From the NCBI RefSeq assembly GCF_013155275.1, contig NZ_JABJXS010000004.1, positions 310,001 through 374,000 of the forward strand: a stretch of DNA of 64,000 nucleotides, read 5' to 3'. The first letter of the stretch is position 1, and every line of letters starts with the position of its first letter. Of the stretch, positions 53,819 to 62,128 are shown one piece after another. The DNA comes from Brenneria sp. hezel4-2-4. GTDB taxonomy: Bacteria > Pseudomonadota > Gammaproteobacteria > Enterobacterales > Enterobacteriaceae. Under the pieces are notes generated by a model. It was given only the letters and a program-made list of their open reading frames with translations, had not been told where the DNA came from and did no database searches. The position numbers were made by a program, and so were the translations under genes.

Positions 53819-53967
53819 CTGTATTCCGATATATGCCCGAAATTTAGTTTTATAAACCAAATTCGCACAGAGGTGAACTATTCTATATGGAGTTGTTTTT
53901 TGCTTTATATTCAATTGGATGTAAATATATTTTCATGCATCAGTTTTGTAAGTACCTCATTTTCTTC

Positions 53968-54249
53968 CTAGAGTTTCCTCAGCCAAAAGTAAATCTCCTC
54001 ATGATTCATCCGCTTCAGGTTTTCCATCCAGTTAATCATTGAAGTTCCCAGCATCAAGTTGTAGCTGCATAGCCAAATCAGCTTATGACGAATCTCACGC
54101 ACCTTAAATCGTGCGGAGAGGCTGTTTGCTTCAATCTTGCACAACTGACCCAGTAACACCCCTTCCATTCCGACATAGGTGGCGTCATTGAGAAAAGGGC
54201 GAGCAGGGAGGAGTTCTGTTTTTTCCGAGGTGTAAAAGCAGTTCGGCAC
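53968..54249 (-). pseudogene. Truncated paralogue of the upstream hypothetical gene
   Basis: This 93-codon frame, opening at GTG, matches the C-terminal half of the 191-residue protein encoded just upstream on the same strand. Shared segments include EGVLLGQL vs EGILLSEC, RHKLIWLCSYNLMLGTSM vs RHKLVWLCWYDLMMGATL and NWMENLKR vs DWLDNLKR. The matching N-terminal half is missing, so it looks like a decayed tandem duplicate. It starts 15 bp after the intact copy's stop. Function is unknown. Confidence 0.6.
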
Positions 54250-54264
54250 AAATCGGAACTGATA

Positions 54265-54840
54265 TCAGTGGCCGGTAAATAGCAGATATTCATCCATCAT
54301 TTGCGTGAGGGATATGTTTTCCTCCTGCCGTCCAACCAGCCACAAGCCTAGATCTTCAGGTGCCTTACGTTTCAGATTATCCAGCCAGTCTTCCAGCGTC
54401 GCTCCCATCATCAAATCGTACCAACATAGCCAGACCAGTTTGTGGCGATACTCAGGTGAACTGAATTGTTGTAGCAGGCTAATCAGCTTATTCGCCAGCG
54501 GACGCTGCTTCAGGCGGATACATTCACTCAGCAATATCCCTTCCAGCATTGGGTGGTGCAGTAAAGTTTTTTGCTTTGTCTCAAGGCTGATTTGCATATC
54601 AGTCACAACCGATACTGGCTCTGGCTGCTGACTTCCGTAAATCAGTCGGTAAAGGCATTGTGGTACCACTGCAGTCATCTGTCCCGCGCCGGGAAAGAAC
54701 AGACTGCCTACCATCAGATGGTGGCTGGCCTGGATATTGGGGTGACACATACCATTTATGATGGCCAGTTTTGTGAACCCGTTTAGCCAACGTTGGTAGC
54801 TATCCAGCAAACTGTCATATCGCGTCTTTGACTCTTTCAT
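54265..54840 (-). CDS. Hypothetical protein, intact member of a tandem pair
   Basis: I do not recognise this 191-residue protein. It is soluble and probably mostly helical, with a Trp-rich C-terminal segment (RHKLVWLCWYDLMMGATLEDWLDNLKRK) that recurs in the truncated copy just downstream. It lies between dndB and alpA on the minus strand, so it may be part of the AlpA-linked transcript. No catalytic motif, signal peptide or membrane segment is evident. Confidence 0.65.
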   Translation of the reverse strand: MKESKTRYDSLLDSYQRWLNGFTKLAIINGMCHPNIQASHHLMVGSLFFPGAGQMTAVVPQCLYRLIYGSQQPEPVSVVTDMQISLETKQKTLLHHPMLEGILLSECIRLKQRPLANKLISLLQQFSSPEYRHKLVWLCWYDLMMGATLEDWLDNLKRKAPEDLGLWLVGRQEENISLTQMMDEYLLFTGH

Positions 54841-54942
54841 GGTGAATTATCCCTGAATACTGAATGACAGGCAGCTGCAAACCCCCGCAATCAGCGGATA
54901 AAGAGTCTGCCAGTCAGGAAAGTGATATGTAAGGAGAGGTAT

Positions 54943-55149
54943 CTAGCTGCGTGATTCGTCAATTCTCGCCTGTAACCAGGCTTCCACTTCACTTTTCCGC
55001 CAGCGGGAGCTGCGACCAAATTTGGTTGGTTTTGGGAACTTACCGTCTTTAATGAGTTTATAAAACCATTTATCGGTCAACTGGGTGAGTTGTGTAATGA
55101 ATGCCATATCGATGAATTGGTCTTCGAGCAGGGAAGGTTTAACGGTCAT
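54943..55149 (-). CDS. AlpA family phage regulatory protein
   Basis: A 68-residue MerR-like winged helix-turn-helix protein of the AlpA family: DMAFITQLTQLTDKWFYKLIKDGKFPKPTKFG followed by RSSRWRKSEVEAWLQARI, the typical turn-and-basic tail. AlpA/Vis proteins in P4-like elements act as transcription regulators and as excisionase or excision promoters. The ribosome site GGAGAA precedes the ATG. An element of about 75 bp that is repeated 1.4 kb away lies in its leader. Confidence 0.93.
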   Translation of the reverse strand: MTVKPSLLEDQFIDMAFITQLTQLTDKWFYKLIKDGKFPKPTKFGRSSRWRKSEVEAWLQARIDESRS

Positions 55150-55176
55150 GATTTGATTCTCCGGTAGCTAAGTGGG

Positions 55177-55250
55177 AACCGGAGATGGGTTAAGAATTAC
55201 TGCTGCCCTCTCCGGCATAGCAACCGGTGGTGCTGTAAAAAAGTCGTTAT
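55177..55250. repeat. Duplicated leader element, copy 1
   Basis: The element includes a 16-base core TGCCCTCTCCGGCATA (55204-55219) shared exactly with copy 2 at 56552-56636, an ACCGGT downstream and an A-run. It sits between the Gp2 gene stop and the alpA start. On the minus strand the core reads GGAGAGGG, resembling a ribosome binding site. Confidence 0.7.
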
Positions 55251-55251
55251 A

Positions 55252-55833
55252 TTATTTGCCCTTTCTGGGGCGGCCTTGTCTGGCTGGTTCAGGAACCTCA
55301 TTACATCCCCAAATCAGATTTCCGTTCTTCTGGGATTCTTTCGTCAGATAACTGGCAATACGTCTCAGGCTATTAACGTCTTCGTCGTTGTCATAATCAA
55401 CGACGTTATTAATGTTGTCCTGGCAGTAGTCCTTCGGTTTGCAACGTTCGTATTTCCCTTCGCCGTTCGTTATCGTCAGCCACAATTCACCAGTCTGTTG
55501 AATAAACGGAAATGACTTCTGATGCTTCTGCCCTTTAAGATAAAAAATGGCATGAGCATGGATAGCATTCGTCTTTGTCCATTCCAGCACCCAGAAACAA
55601 CCGCAGAGTTGAGGCATTTGCATTACAGCCAAGGTTAACTCCCGGAGGTCATCCTGTATCTCAAATGAAGAATTACGAATGAATCGGTTGGTACCTCGCT
55701 GATAATCAAAATCCATTCGAAACGCCAGTATTTTGGAGTGACACATCAGAATCTGATTAAGATGGTGATTGATCATATTCAGGAGGAAATCATTGGGAGT
55801 GATTTTTTTAAAGTGTGGGTAAAGTCTTTGCAT
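55252..55833 (-). CDS. Inovirus Gp2 / YfjJ-YagK family protein (HUH-like)
   Basis: This 193-residue protein resembles the C-terminal domain of E. coli YfjJ and YagK and inovirus Gp2-type replication proteins. An HUH-like metal motif appears as HAHAIFYLKG near residue 108, and a possible catalytic Tyr in ASYLTKES (YxxK) near residue 164. This arrangement recalls rolling-circle initiators. Whether it is active is unknown. The ribosome site AAGGA precedes the ATG. It lies upstream of alpA in the same direction, which suggests a shared phage-satellite operon. Confidence 0.8.
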   Translation of the reverse strand: MQRLYPHFKKITPNDFLLNMINHHLNQILMCHSKILAFRMDFDYQRGTNRFIRNSSFEIQDDLRELTLAVMQMPQLCGCFWVLEWTKTNAIHAHAIFYLKGQKHQKSFPFIQQTGELWLTITNGEGKYERCKPKDYCQDNINNVVDYDNDEDVNSLRRIASYLTKESQKNGNLIWGCNEVPEPARQGRPRKGK

Positions 55834-56991
55834 TGTGTTATTCCTTTGGGTGAGTTCAAAGGAACAGCAGAAACTGTTTTTTTGTAATGCAACTGGGAGT
55901 GTTACCTACCTGGCAGATCCAGTTAATTACTATCAGCAATGTGCTATCCCCTGGTGGGATAGTTGTTATATGCTGAGATCTACTTCCCTATAATACCAAT
56001 TAACCTTAATTATCAAAAATACGTTTAAAAACCAGAAGATTGCTACGACTTATAACCGGGATGCGAAGAGTTTAACTTTATAGAAAGGAGGGCTTAGCTC
56101 GTTAAAGTATGACTGGAGCTCTTGTGTTAAGCGGATCCCGGGAACCATATTGACGAGGGAGATTATTCCGCAAGCAGTGTGAAGTGCCACGGTAGCAGCT
56201 TGATGATCCAGCTTACCGACCGCATCAAGTACGTGCTGAAGGCGGAACTCTGGCTCCACATTATTCAATTTGCACGTCCCGGTCAGACTCTAGCGAGAGC
56301 AATATTTGAGCTCCCACACCAACATCGCCAATACGATTCGCTGATGAGTCCATTTAACCAGAGCCCCCATATCGGAAGGGTATTCCACAGGTGACGCCGA
56401 GTGTTTCCGGTGAAACGGCGGGCAATGGTGGTTACGTCACTACTCGGTGTACGTTTACCTCTGTCAGTTGAAAATACCCACCTTTCTGTCAACAGAGATG
56501 AGCAGTGGTTGACTACCGTTAAATAATCGAAGCAAAGCATGATGTATCACGGCGGTGACCGGTACCCGTGACGGGTCATGAATTGCTGTTGCCCTCTCCG
56601 GCATATAGGTACCGGTGCAATGGTAAAAAAGCGGTAGAGATCATTTGTAGCTTCGTTTGACCAAGCGAGTTGATGAAGCCGCTTCATTACATGTCAGATT
56701 CAGTGACCTGTAGCCTGCACTACGTGAGAAAGGCGATGACTTGTAACGTTTTTATTGCCTGGCAGTATAGATGCCTGCATTGATATGGCATTATCCTGTC
56801 TATTTATCACAGACTTGCTTGTAACCCATTGATTTTTTATTTTTACCATCTAAATGTATCCTACATTTTTACTACGTTTTTATTTTGTTTTTTATATGAT
56901 TTTAAATCAATTATTAGTCATTATTTCTATTGTTTTTTTACGCTTTCAATACGTAAGATAATCAAAATCAATCGCAGCAATTGGTGAAAAA
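55834..56991. other. 1.15-kb region without a confident gene
   Basis: Only weak frames occur: a TTG-initiated 72-codon minus frame (56050-56268) and an 85-codon minus frame (56283-56540) whose start lies about 35 bases after repeat copy 2. None has a recognisable motif. The stretch 56,050-56,640 is less AT-rich than its flanks and may be a decayed gene or mobile element. From 56,780 to 56,991 the sequence is very AT-rich and is probably the promoter region of the next gene. Confidence 0.5.
56552..56636. repeat. Duplicated leader element, copy 2
   Basis: This copy shares with copy 1 (55177-55250) the 16-base core at 56590-56605, flanking GAATT, ACCGGT and an A-run, with some gaps. It lies in a gene-poor region in the same orientation as copy 1. 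Confidence 0.7.
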
Positions 56992-58134
56992 ATGAACGAA
57001 GACAGAAAGGGGTACGTTGAAGAAAGCCGTGCATGGGAAAAAGATCGTGCCGAAAAAGAGCGCATCAGGCTCGAAAAGCAATCTTCAGAAAAGCACGCGT
57101 GGTTAAAAAACAAGCTGAAGTGGTTAAATAAAGAACCAAGGGCTGCATTTTTTTTCTTTTTTTACCTGGGGATTAATTTCCAAAAATCCAGAAGTGATAG
57201 CATTGTGCCGAAGGCTGAAAACTATGGTGATCCATTATCAGCGAAGGCACTCGGAACCACATCATTTAAAATGGCTATTGATAAAACACCGGTTTGGCAA
57301 CCAGAAGAAAGAGCTACGATTGGTGGGATCACACCGAGTTTCGATTTTAATTATCACCAGGACAAATCTGAATCAGATGCACAGGAGATACTGGAGGTAC
57401 AAGAAACATCAGAAAAGAACAGTTTGATGAAGACAACACCCAGCACTCAAGTAAATCTGAAAGAAGATATAAATGAAATTATTAAAAAAACGAATATCTC
57501 CAGATTGAATAATAAACCTGCAAATGGGGTTTTCTTCCCGCACTTTGCCCAAGATTTTACAGGCGTAGAGAATATTCCTGATTATATCATAAAGACTCTA
57601 TCTCGCTTCGATATAGAGAAAATTATTACTTTTATAAAAGAAACCAAAGAAGCATGGGTAAGCGTTCAGGAGGACTTTCAACAGGCTTTTTCATGGGTGG
57701 ATATTAAAAATGAACAACAGTGTATTTGGGTTTGGAATACCATGAAGGATAAGGGCGTTTCCCCTCCAATTAATCCACTTAATAACTTTCAGCGCTGGCA
57801 CTTTATCTGCGCAACCTTCGATTTATGGCAGGGATGGACGAATGAACAGCTGGATGAACTAACGAGAGGTCATAAAAAAATAAGTCCTCAACGCCTTGAG
57901 TTAAAGTCATCACTTTGCCCTCCAGGGAAGCATAAGGCAGTCTTGATGGACGAACTGGAAAAAGCCTGGGCACTGAAACTGTTTCGCAAAAAGAAAAAAG
58001 AACGTCAGGCAGACCTGAAACTCCCGGCCAAAATAAAAAAGAAACTCACAAAGCTCTCAGAGAAATACGAGATTTCTGAGTTGGATATGATGGCCTTGCT
58101 TATTGAAAGTGAGTGTGTCAGGAATGATCTGTAG
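56992..58134 (+). CDS. Hypothetical 380-residue protein
   Basis: I do not recognise this protein. It has a highly charged, probably helical N terminus (residues 1-45), then a hydrophobic Phe-rich segment (AAFFFFFYLGINF, about 50-62) encoded by T-rich runs, a low-complexity acidic/Ser linker, and a folded C-terminal region (about 180-380) with KIKKKLTKLSEKYEISELDMMALLIESE at the end. The C-terminal pattern resembles a ribbon-helix-helix-like or DNA-binding tail, a weak impression only. It is preceded by a very AT-rich region and followed by a strong terminator, so it is a monocistronic unit on the plus strand. Confidence 0.7.
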   Translation: MNEDRKGYVEESRAWEKDRAEKERIRLEKQSSEKHAWLKNKLKWLNKEPRAAFFFFFYLGINFQKSRSDSIVPKAENYGDPLSAKALGTTSFKMAIDKTPVWQPEERATIGGITPSFDFNYHQDKSESDAQEILEVQETSEKNSLMKTTPSTQVNLKEDINEIIKKTNISRLNNKPANGVFFPHFAQDFTGVENIPDYIIKTLSRFDIEKIITFIKETKEAWVSVQEDFQQAFSWVDIKNEQQCIWVWNTMKDKGVSPPINPLNNFQRWHFICATFDLWQGWTNEQLDELTRGHKKISPQRLELKSSLCPPGKHKAVLMDELEKAWALKLFRKKKKERQADLKLPAKIKKKLTKLSEKYEISELDMMALLIESECVRNDL

Positions 58135-58202
58135 AAAGTAAAATGCTTTTGTTTATTTAAAAAGAATTCAAATATATATCATCTCCCTGAACATACCTCA
58201 TT

Positions 58203-58235
58203 AACGGCAGAACCTAACGATTCTGCCGTTTTTTA
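58203..58235 (+). terminator. Terminator after the 380-residue gene
   Basis: A perfect 10-bp stem AACGGCAGAA / TTCTGCCGTT (58203-58212 with 58221-58230), 8-base loop and a T6 run form an intrinsic terminator, 24 bp before the YfjP-like GTPase gene. Confidence 0.9.
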
Positions 58236-58258
58236 TTTTCTTTATCTCAGGAGATGTC

Positions 58259-59122
58259 ATGGATAATCGGGAAGGCATGCAGCCCCTGCAGCAATCGCTT
58301 TCTGGCCTGCCGCAGTGGGCGTCGGAGCGTATTCTGCAGCAGATAAACCAGCTTACTCATTACGAACCGGTGATCGGCATTATGGGTAAAACTGGGGCGG
58401 GCAAGAGCAGTTTGTGCAATGCCCTGTTTGCCGGAGAGATTTCACCCGTCAGCGATGTGATCGCCTGCACTCGCGAACCCTTACGCTTTCGCCTGCAGAT
58501 GGGAAAGCGCTTTATGACACTGGTGGATTTACCCGGCGTCGGGGAGTCTGAGCGCCGGGACACAGAGTACGCCACACTGTACCGCGAACAGCTCACCCGT
58601 CTGGACCTGGTGCTGTGGCTTATTAAGGCCGATGACCGGGCGCTGTCGGTGGATGAACATTTTTACCGTCAGGTAATTGGAGAAGCTTACTGGAATAAAG
58701 TGCTGTTTGTTATTAGTCAGTCAGATAAAGTCGAACCAGGAAGCAGTGGCAATAAATTATCCACTGAACAGAAACAAAATATCAGCCGTAAAATCTGCCA
58801 GTTGCATGAACTTTTTCAGCCTGTAAATCCGGTCTGTGCGGTATCGGTTCGTTTGCAATGGGGGCTTAGGGTGATGGCTGAGCGGATGATTCGTTGTCTG
58901 CCGCGTGACGCGAGCAGCCCGGTGGTAGTCCAGCTCAGTGAGCCATTTCGTACCGATTCAGTTAATAAAAAAGCCCGTGACGATTTTGGTGAAACGGTAG
59001 GCTCGGTACTGGATACAGTAAGTTCCATGCCCCTGATACCGGCCCCGGTTCGGGCAATCATTCAGGCTGTACGCGACACCGTGGTATCGGTCGCCCGTGC
59101 CGTCTGGAATTTCCTCTTCTGA
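58259..59122 (+). CDS. yfjP: YfjP/YeeP-family GTPase
   Basis: This 287-residue P-loop GTPase belongs to the family of E. coli YfjP, YkfA and YeeP, 50S-ribosome-associated Era-like GTPases of prophage regions. G1 GKTGAGKSS is at residues 43-51, G3 DLPGVGES follows, and G4 appears as SQSDK. A hydrophobic C-terminal stretch ends the protein. Function is unknown. In CP4-57 and related islands it starts the block YfjP-YfjQ-YfjR-...-YfjZ, as here. Confidence 0.9.
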   Translation: MDNREGMQPLQQSLSGLPQWASERILQQINQLTHYEPVIGIMGKTGAGKSSLCNALFAGEISPVSDVIACTREPLRFRLQMGKRFMTLVDLPGVGESERRDTEYATLYREQLTRLDLVLWLIKADDRALSVDEHFYRQVIGEAYWNKVLFVISQSDKVEPGSSGNKLSTEQKQNISRKICQLHELFQPVNPVCAVSVRLQWGLRVMAERMIRCLPRDASSPVVVQLSEPFRTDSVNKKARDDFGETVGSVLDTVSSMPLIPAPVRAIIQAVRDTVVSVARAVWNFLF

Positions 59123-59150
59123 ATATTGCTACTTAATCCGTCGTTTCCTG

Positions 59151-59184
59151 AGCCCTGTCGCCATTTGAGCGGCAGGGCTTTTTT
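59151..59184 (+). terminator. Terminator between yfjP and yfjQ
   Basis: AGCCCTG (59151-59157) pairs with CAGGGCT (59173-59179), extended by inner pairs, and is followed by T6. yfjQ therefore probably has its own promoter or depends on readthrough. Confidence 0.82.
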
Positions 59185-59215
59185 GTCTTTATTTTCCATC
59201 ATGAGGAGTCTGCTT

Positions 59216-60049
59216 ATGACCCGTCTGGCTTCGCGCTTTGGCGCAGCAAACCTTATTCGTCGTGACCGTCCGTTAACCCGTGAAGAGTTGTTTCGGGTGG
59301 TGCCCAGTGTGTTCAGTGAGGAGAAGCATGCGTCACGCAGCGCACGGTATACCTGGATACCAACCATTACCGTTCTTGAAAACCTGCAGCGGGAGGGCTT
59401 TCAGCCGTTCTTTGCCTGTCAGACCAGGGTTCGTGACCCAGGGCGTCGCGAACACACAAAACACATGCTGCGCCTGCGTCGGGAGGGGCAGATCACCGGT
59501 AAACAGGTTCCGGAAATCATTCTGCTCAACTCCCATGACGGCACCAGCTCGTATCAGATGCTACCGGGATTATTTCGTGCGGTATGTCAGAACGGGCTCG
59601 TCTGCGGAGAATCGTTTGGCGAAGTGCGGGTGCCGCATAAAGGGGATGTGGTGAGTCAGGTGATTGAAGGCGCTTATGAGGTGTTGGGGATTTTTGACCG
59701 TGTGGAGGAGAAGCGGGATGCGATGCAGTCTTTGATGCTGCCTCCACCTGCGCAACAGGCGCTGGCACAGGCTGCACTGACGTACCGTTTCGGTGAGGAC
59801 CACCAGCCGGTTGATCCATCACAGGTGCTTTCCCCACGCCGCTGGCAGGATGCAAGCAACGACCTGTGGACCACGTACCAGCGTATTCAGGAGAACCTGA
59901 TTAAAGGCGGGCTCAGTGGGCGGAGTGCGAAAGGCGGACGAACGCATACCCGTGCCGTGCGCGGCATTGACGGTGATGTGAAGCTTAACCGTGCGCTGTG
60001 GGTGATGGCAGAAACGATGCTCAGCGGGTTTCAGACAAACAAATACTAG
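59216..60049 (+). CDS. yfjQ: YfjQ-like DUF932 protein
   Basis: A 277-residue DUF932 protein resembling E. coli YfjQ/YafZ (273 residues). Recognisable segments are TRLASRFGAANLIRRDRPLTREELFRVVPSVFSEEKHASRSARYTWIPTI and ILLNSHDGTSSYQMLPGLFRAVCQNGL. ATG 59216 has GAGGAG 8 bases before it; the frame is open from 59126 through the terminator and that part is rejected. The family is common on plasmids and prophages; its function is unknown. Confidence 0.92.
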   Translation: MTRLASRFGAANLIRRDRPLTREELFRVVPSVFSEEKHASRSARYTWIPTITVLENLQREGFQPFFACQTRVRDPGRREHTKHMLRLRREGQITGKQVPEIILLNSHDGTSSYQMLPGLFRAVCQNGLVCGESFGEVRVPHKGDVVSQVIEGAYEVLGIFDRVEEKRDAMQSLMLPPPAQQALAQAALTYRFGEDHQPVDPSQVLSPRRWQDASNDLWTTYQRIQENLIKGGLSGRSAKGGRTHTRAVRGIDGDVKLNRALWVMAETMLSGFQTNKY

Positions 60050-60250
60050 CTCCGGATTAACGCGGACATCACCTGTCCGTTCATTGCTCAATTTACAGGC
60101 AGCTTTTCCTCTGACTGAACACGAAGCCGCATTCTGATTGCATTCGGCCTGCTGAAAAAATACAGCTTCTGCTGTCCATATCTTGTCCGGCCCTCTCGTT
60201 ACACTAATCACTTAATTTTCAGTCCATTAACAGAATGGAGAACGCCTCTC

Positions 60251-60943
60251 ATGTCTCAGACTGAGCGCCGCCATGAGCGCCTTGCGGTCCGCTTGTCGCT
60301 GATTATCAGCCGCCTTGTGGCGGGAGAAACACTAATTATGCAGAAGCTGGCTGCCGAGTTCGGCGTGTCTGTACGCACGCTACGTCGGGATTTTCGTGAG
60401 CGGCTGACCTATCTCGACCTGGATTTCCGTGACGGGCAGTGCAGCCTGCTGTCTGGTAGTCGCCAGCGGGAACTGGCGGTGCAGACCTTCGTCCGCCACT
60501 CCGGCGTGGAGGCGCTCTTTCCGGATATCGACAACCAGATGGTTACCTCTCTGTTGAGTGCCAGCGAACCCCCCTGCCTTATCTGGCCCCGGGCACTGGC
60601 ACGGCCTGACGTGTTTACGCGACTGGTTCGCGCTATCACTGAACACCGTCGGGTGACGCTGTTGGCAGAAGGCGGTCGTTACTCCGGGTTGGCCCCTTAC
60701 CGCCTGGTGTGCAGCGACGGCTGCTGGTATCTGACCGGTGAGCTCGGGGGGCATATAACGGTTTTCCCGCTGGGCGATATTCACACGGTAACCTTCCACC
60801 CGGCACTGTTCGTGCCCGATGCACGGGTGCGTAACCTGTTGTCACATCCTGATTTTCTTCGGATATTACCTCACTTTCAGACTTTCCACTCACTGCTCGT
60901 TGTCAGTGACGACGGGTTTTCACCTCAAAAGGAACAGATATGA
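60251..60943 (+). CDS. yfjR: WYL-domain transcriptional regulator (YafY/YfjR family)
   Basis: This 230-residue regulator has an N-terminal DeoR-like helix-turn-helix (LAAEFGVSVRTLRRDFRERL) and a C-terminal WYL-type domain (SGLAPYRLVCSDGCWYLTGEL). It resembles E. coli YfjR (233 residues) and occupies the same place in the CP4-57 gene order. WYL proteins often control stress or defence genes in response to nucleic-acid ligands. The stop overlaps the next gene's ATG by 4 bp, so it is coupled to a secreted protein. Confidence 0.88.
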   Translation: MSQTERRHERLAVRLSLIISRLVAGETLIMQKLAAEFGVSVRTLRRDFRERLTYLDLDFRDGQCSLLSGSRQRELAVQTFVRHSGVEALFPDIDNQMVTSLLSASEPPCLIWPRALARPDVFTRLVRAITEHRRVTLLAEGGRYSGLAPYRLVCSDGCWYLTGELGGHITVFPLGDIHTVTFHPALFVPDARVRNLLSHPDFLRILPHFQTFHSLLVVSDDGFSPQKEQI

Positions 60944-61554
60944 AATTACTTACTACCACGGCGCTGGCGCTCAGTCTGTGCGCGGGTACCGTTTTGCCAG
61001 TAGCCGCTGAAAATGTCGTAGGGACGGTTAAGGCCTGGCAATACATGCAAGCTGACGGCTGGAAATCAGCCGATGGTCTGGACAATCACACCCTCAGCAA
61101 TGCGCTCTACGGTGCCAGAGTCATTGATAATTATCCCTGGACCCGGCAGTTTCTGCTGCGGATGGGATACAACGGAGGCTATTTTCTCGCTGACAAAAAC
61201 ACCAAAACGGTACGCAAACTTGCACTCAAAACGGCCAGTGGTTCCCCCGCCGATTTGACATCCGTGTACCAGGGGGAGGGTAAGGCGTGTGGGTTCACTC
61301 TGATTGATACCCAGGCCTCGCTGCTGGACGAGGCGCAACAGAGAGCAGGTGGTACAGATAATCCGACAGAAGCGTTGAACCATGCCCGGTCTACCTACGT
61401 TTCGAAAGCCATGCTGGTCGTGCCGGATAATTGCGTCAATCCAAAACAACAGGCCGCGCTGGCGGCTAAGCGTTCTCAAAAAGACCGCGAACTGCAGCAG
61501 TGGGTGGCAAAGCAAAGCATGGCTGAACTGTGCCGCCGTACTGGTAACTGCTGA
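60940..61554 (+). CDS. Secreted hypothetical protein
   Basis: I cannot name the family. The 204-residue protein has a clear signal peptide, cleaved near residue 23 (AVAAEN), and five Cys after it (two close to the C terminus), suggesting a periplasmic protein with disulfides. A Gln/Lys-rich helix (PKQQAALAAKRSQKDRELQQWVAKQS) precedes the C-terminal Cys pair. It overlaps the WYL regulator by 4 bp, so regulator and secreted protein are co-expressed. In CP4-57 a similar slot encodes YfjS/YfjT-type envelope proteins. Confidence 0.75.
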   Translation: MKLLTTTALALSLCAGTVLPVAAENVVGTVKAWQYMQADGWKSADGLDNHTLSNALYGARVIDNYPWTRQFLLRMGYNGGYFLADKNTKTVRKLALKTASGSPADLTSVYQGEGKACGFTLIDTQASLLDEAQQRAGGTDNPTEALNHARSTYVSKAMLVVPDNCVNPKQQAALAAKRSQKDRELQQWVAKQSMAELCRRTGNC

Positions 61555-61641
61555 GAATCTGGTTACAGGCGTTTTAAATTACATCAGATGCCTGGCAATC
61601 TATCGGGTGTATAGGACACCCATTAATTCAGGAAGAATGCC

Positions 61642-62052
61642 ATGTTAAGAATTATAACCTCAGCCATACCCGCTCTCATTCTGTCACTCACCACCTTCAG
61701 TACCGGTGCCGCACAGCTTCCGGCAAGCCTGATGGATAAAGACAATCCAGGCCAAGAGTACTGGTGCCAGGGAAACGACATCAACACCTCCATGTGCTCA
61801 CTGACCGGTGTCAGCGACGACCATAAATTTGCCCTGATTCAGGACCTGCCGGGTCCGGCCTGTGAGGACTTAAGCTTCGGGGTTATCGACCTGGTGCGCC
61901 AGACCGGTGTCAACATTCCTTACGACGGTGGTGACTGTAAGGGCGATGTGCAGGCCAGTTTTCTACGCGGCACGAAAGATAATGCCCTGTATGTGAAAAT
62001 TGTCCGGGGCAGCAAAACCCTGCGGCTGTATAAGGTACAAACCGGTTACTGA
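61642..62052 (+). CDS. Second secreted hypothetical protein
   Basis: A 136-residue protein with a signal peptide ending near residue 24 (STGAAQ). Cysteines at YWCQG, SMCSL, PACED and GDCKGD suggest two disulfide bonds in a small periplasmic fold. It follows the first secreted protein by 87 bp and is followed by a strong terminator, which ends the WYL-regulator transcript. The family is not recognised; position corresponds to YfjT of CP4-57. Confidence 0.75.
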   Translation: MLRIITSAIPALILSLTTFSTGAAQLPASLMDKDNPGQEYWCQGNDINTSMCSLTGVSDDHKFALIQDLPGPACEDLSFGVIDLVRQTGVNIPYDGGDCKGDVQASFLRGTKDNALYVKIVRGSKTLRLYKVQTGY

Positions 62053-62081
62053 TTATCACCCCACACCTGCATACACCCACA

Positions 62082-62110
62082 CCCCTGACGCGGCAGCGTC
62101 AGGGGTTTTT
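62082..62110 (+). terminator. Terminator after the secreted-protein genes
   Basis: A perfect 10-bp stem CCCCTGACGC / GCGTCAGGGG (62082-62091 with 62096-62105), loop GGCA and T5 form a strong intrinsic terminator. Confidence 0.9.
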
Positions 62111-62128
62111 GCTTTTAAGGTACATCGA

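Noticed and set aside
56050-56540. Transposase or IS remnant
   Set aside because: Weak minus-strand frames are present but no DDE motif, terminal inverted repeats or target duplication could be seen; left as unexplained sequence.
57200-57214. A second copy of the leuX end (attR)
   Set aside because: GTGCCGAAGG matches only about 9 bases of the tRNA and lies inside a coding region in the wrong arrangement.
59126-59215. N-terminal extension of yfjQ
   Set aside because: It spans a strong terminator hairpin; the ATG at 59216 has a good ribosome site and the right family length.
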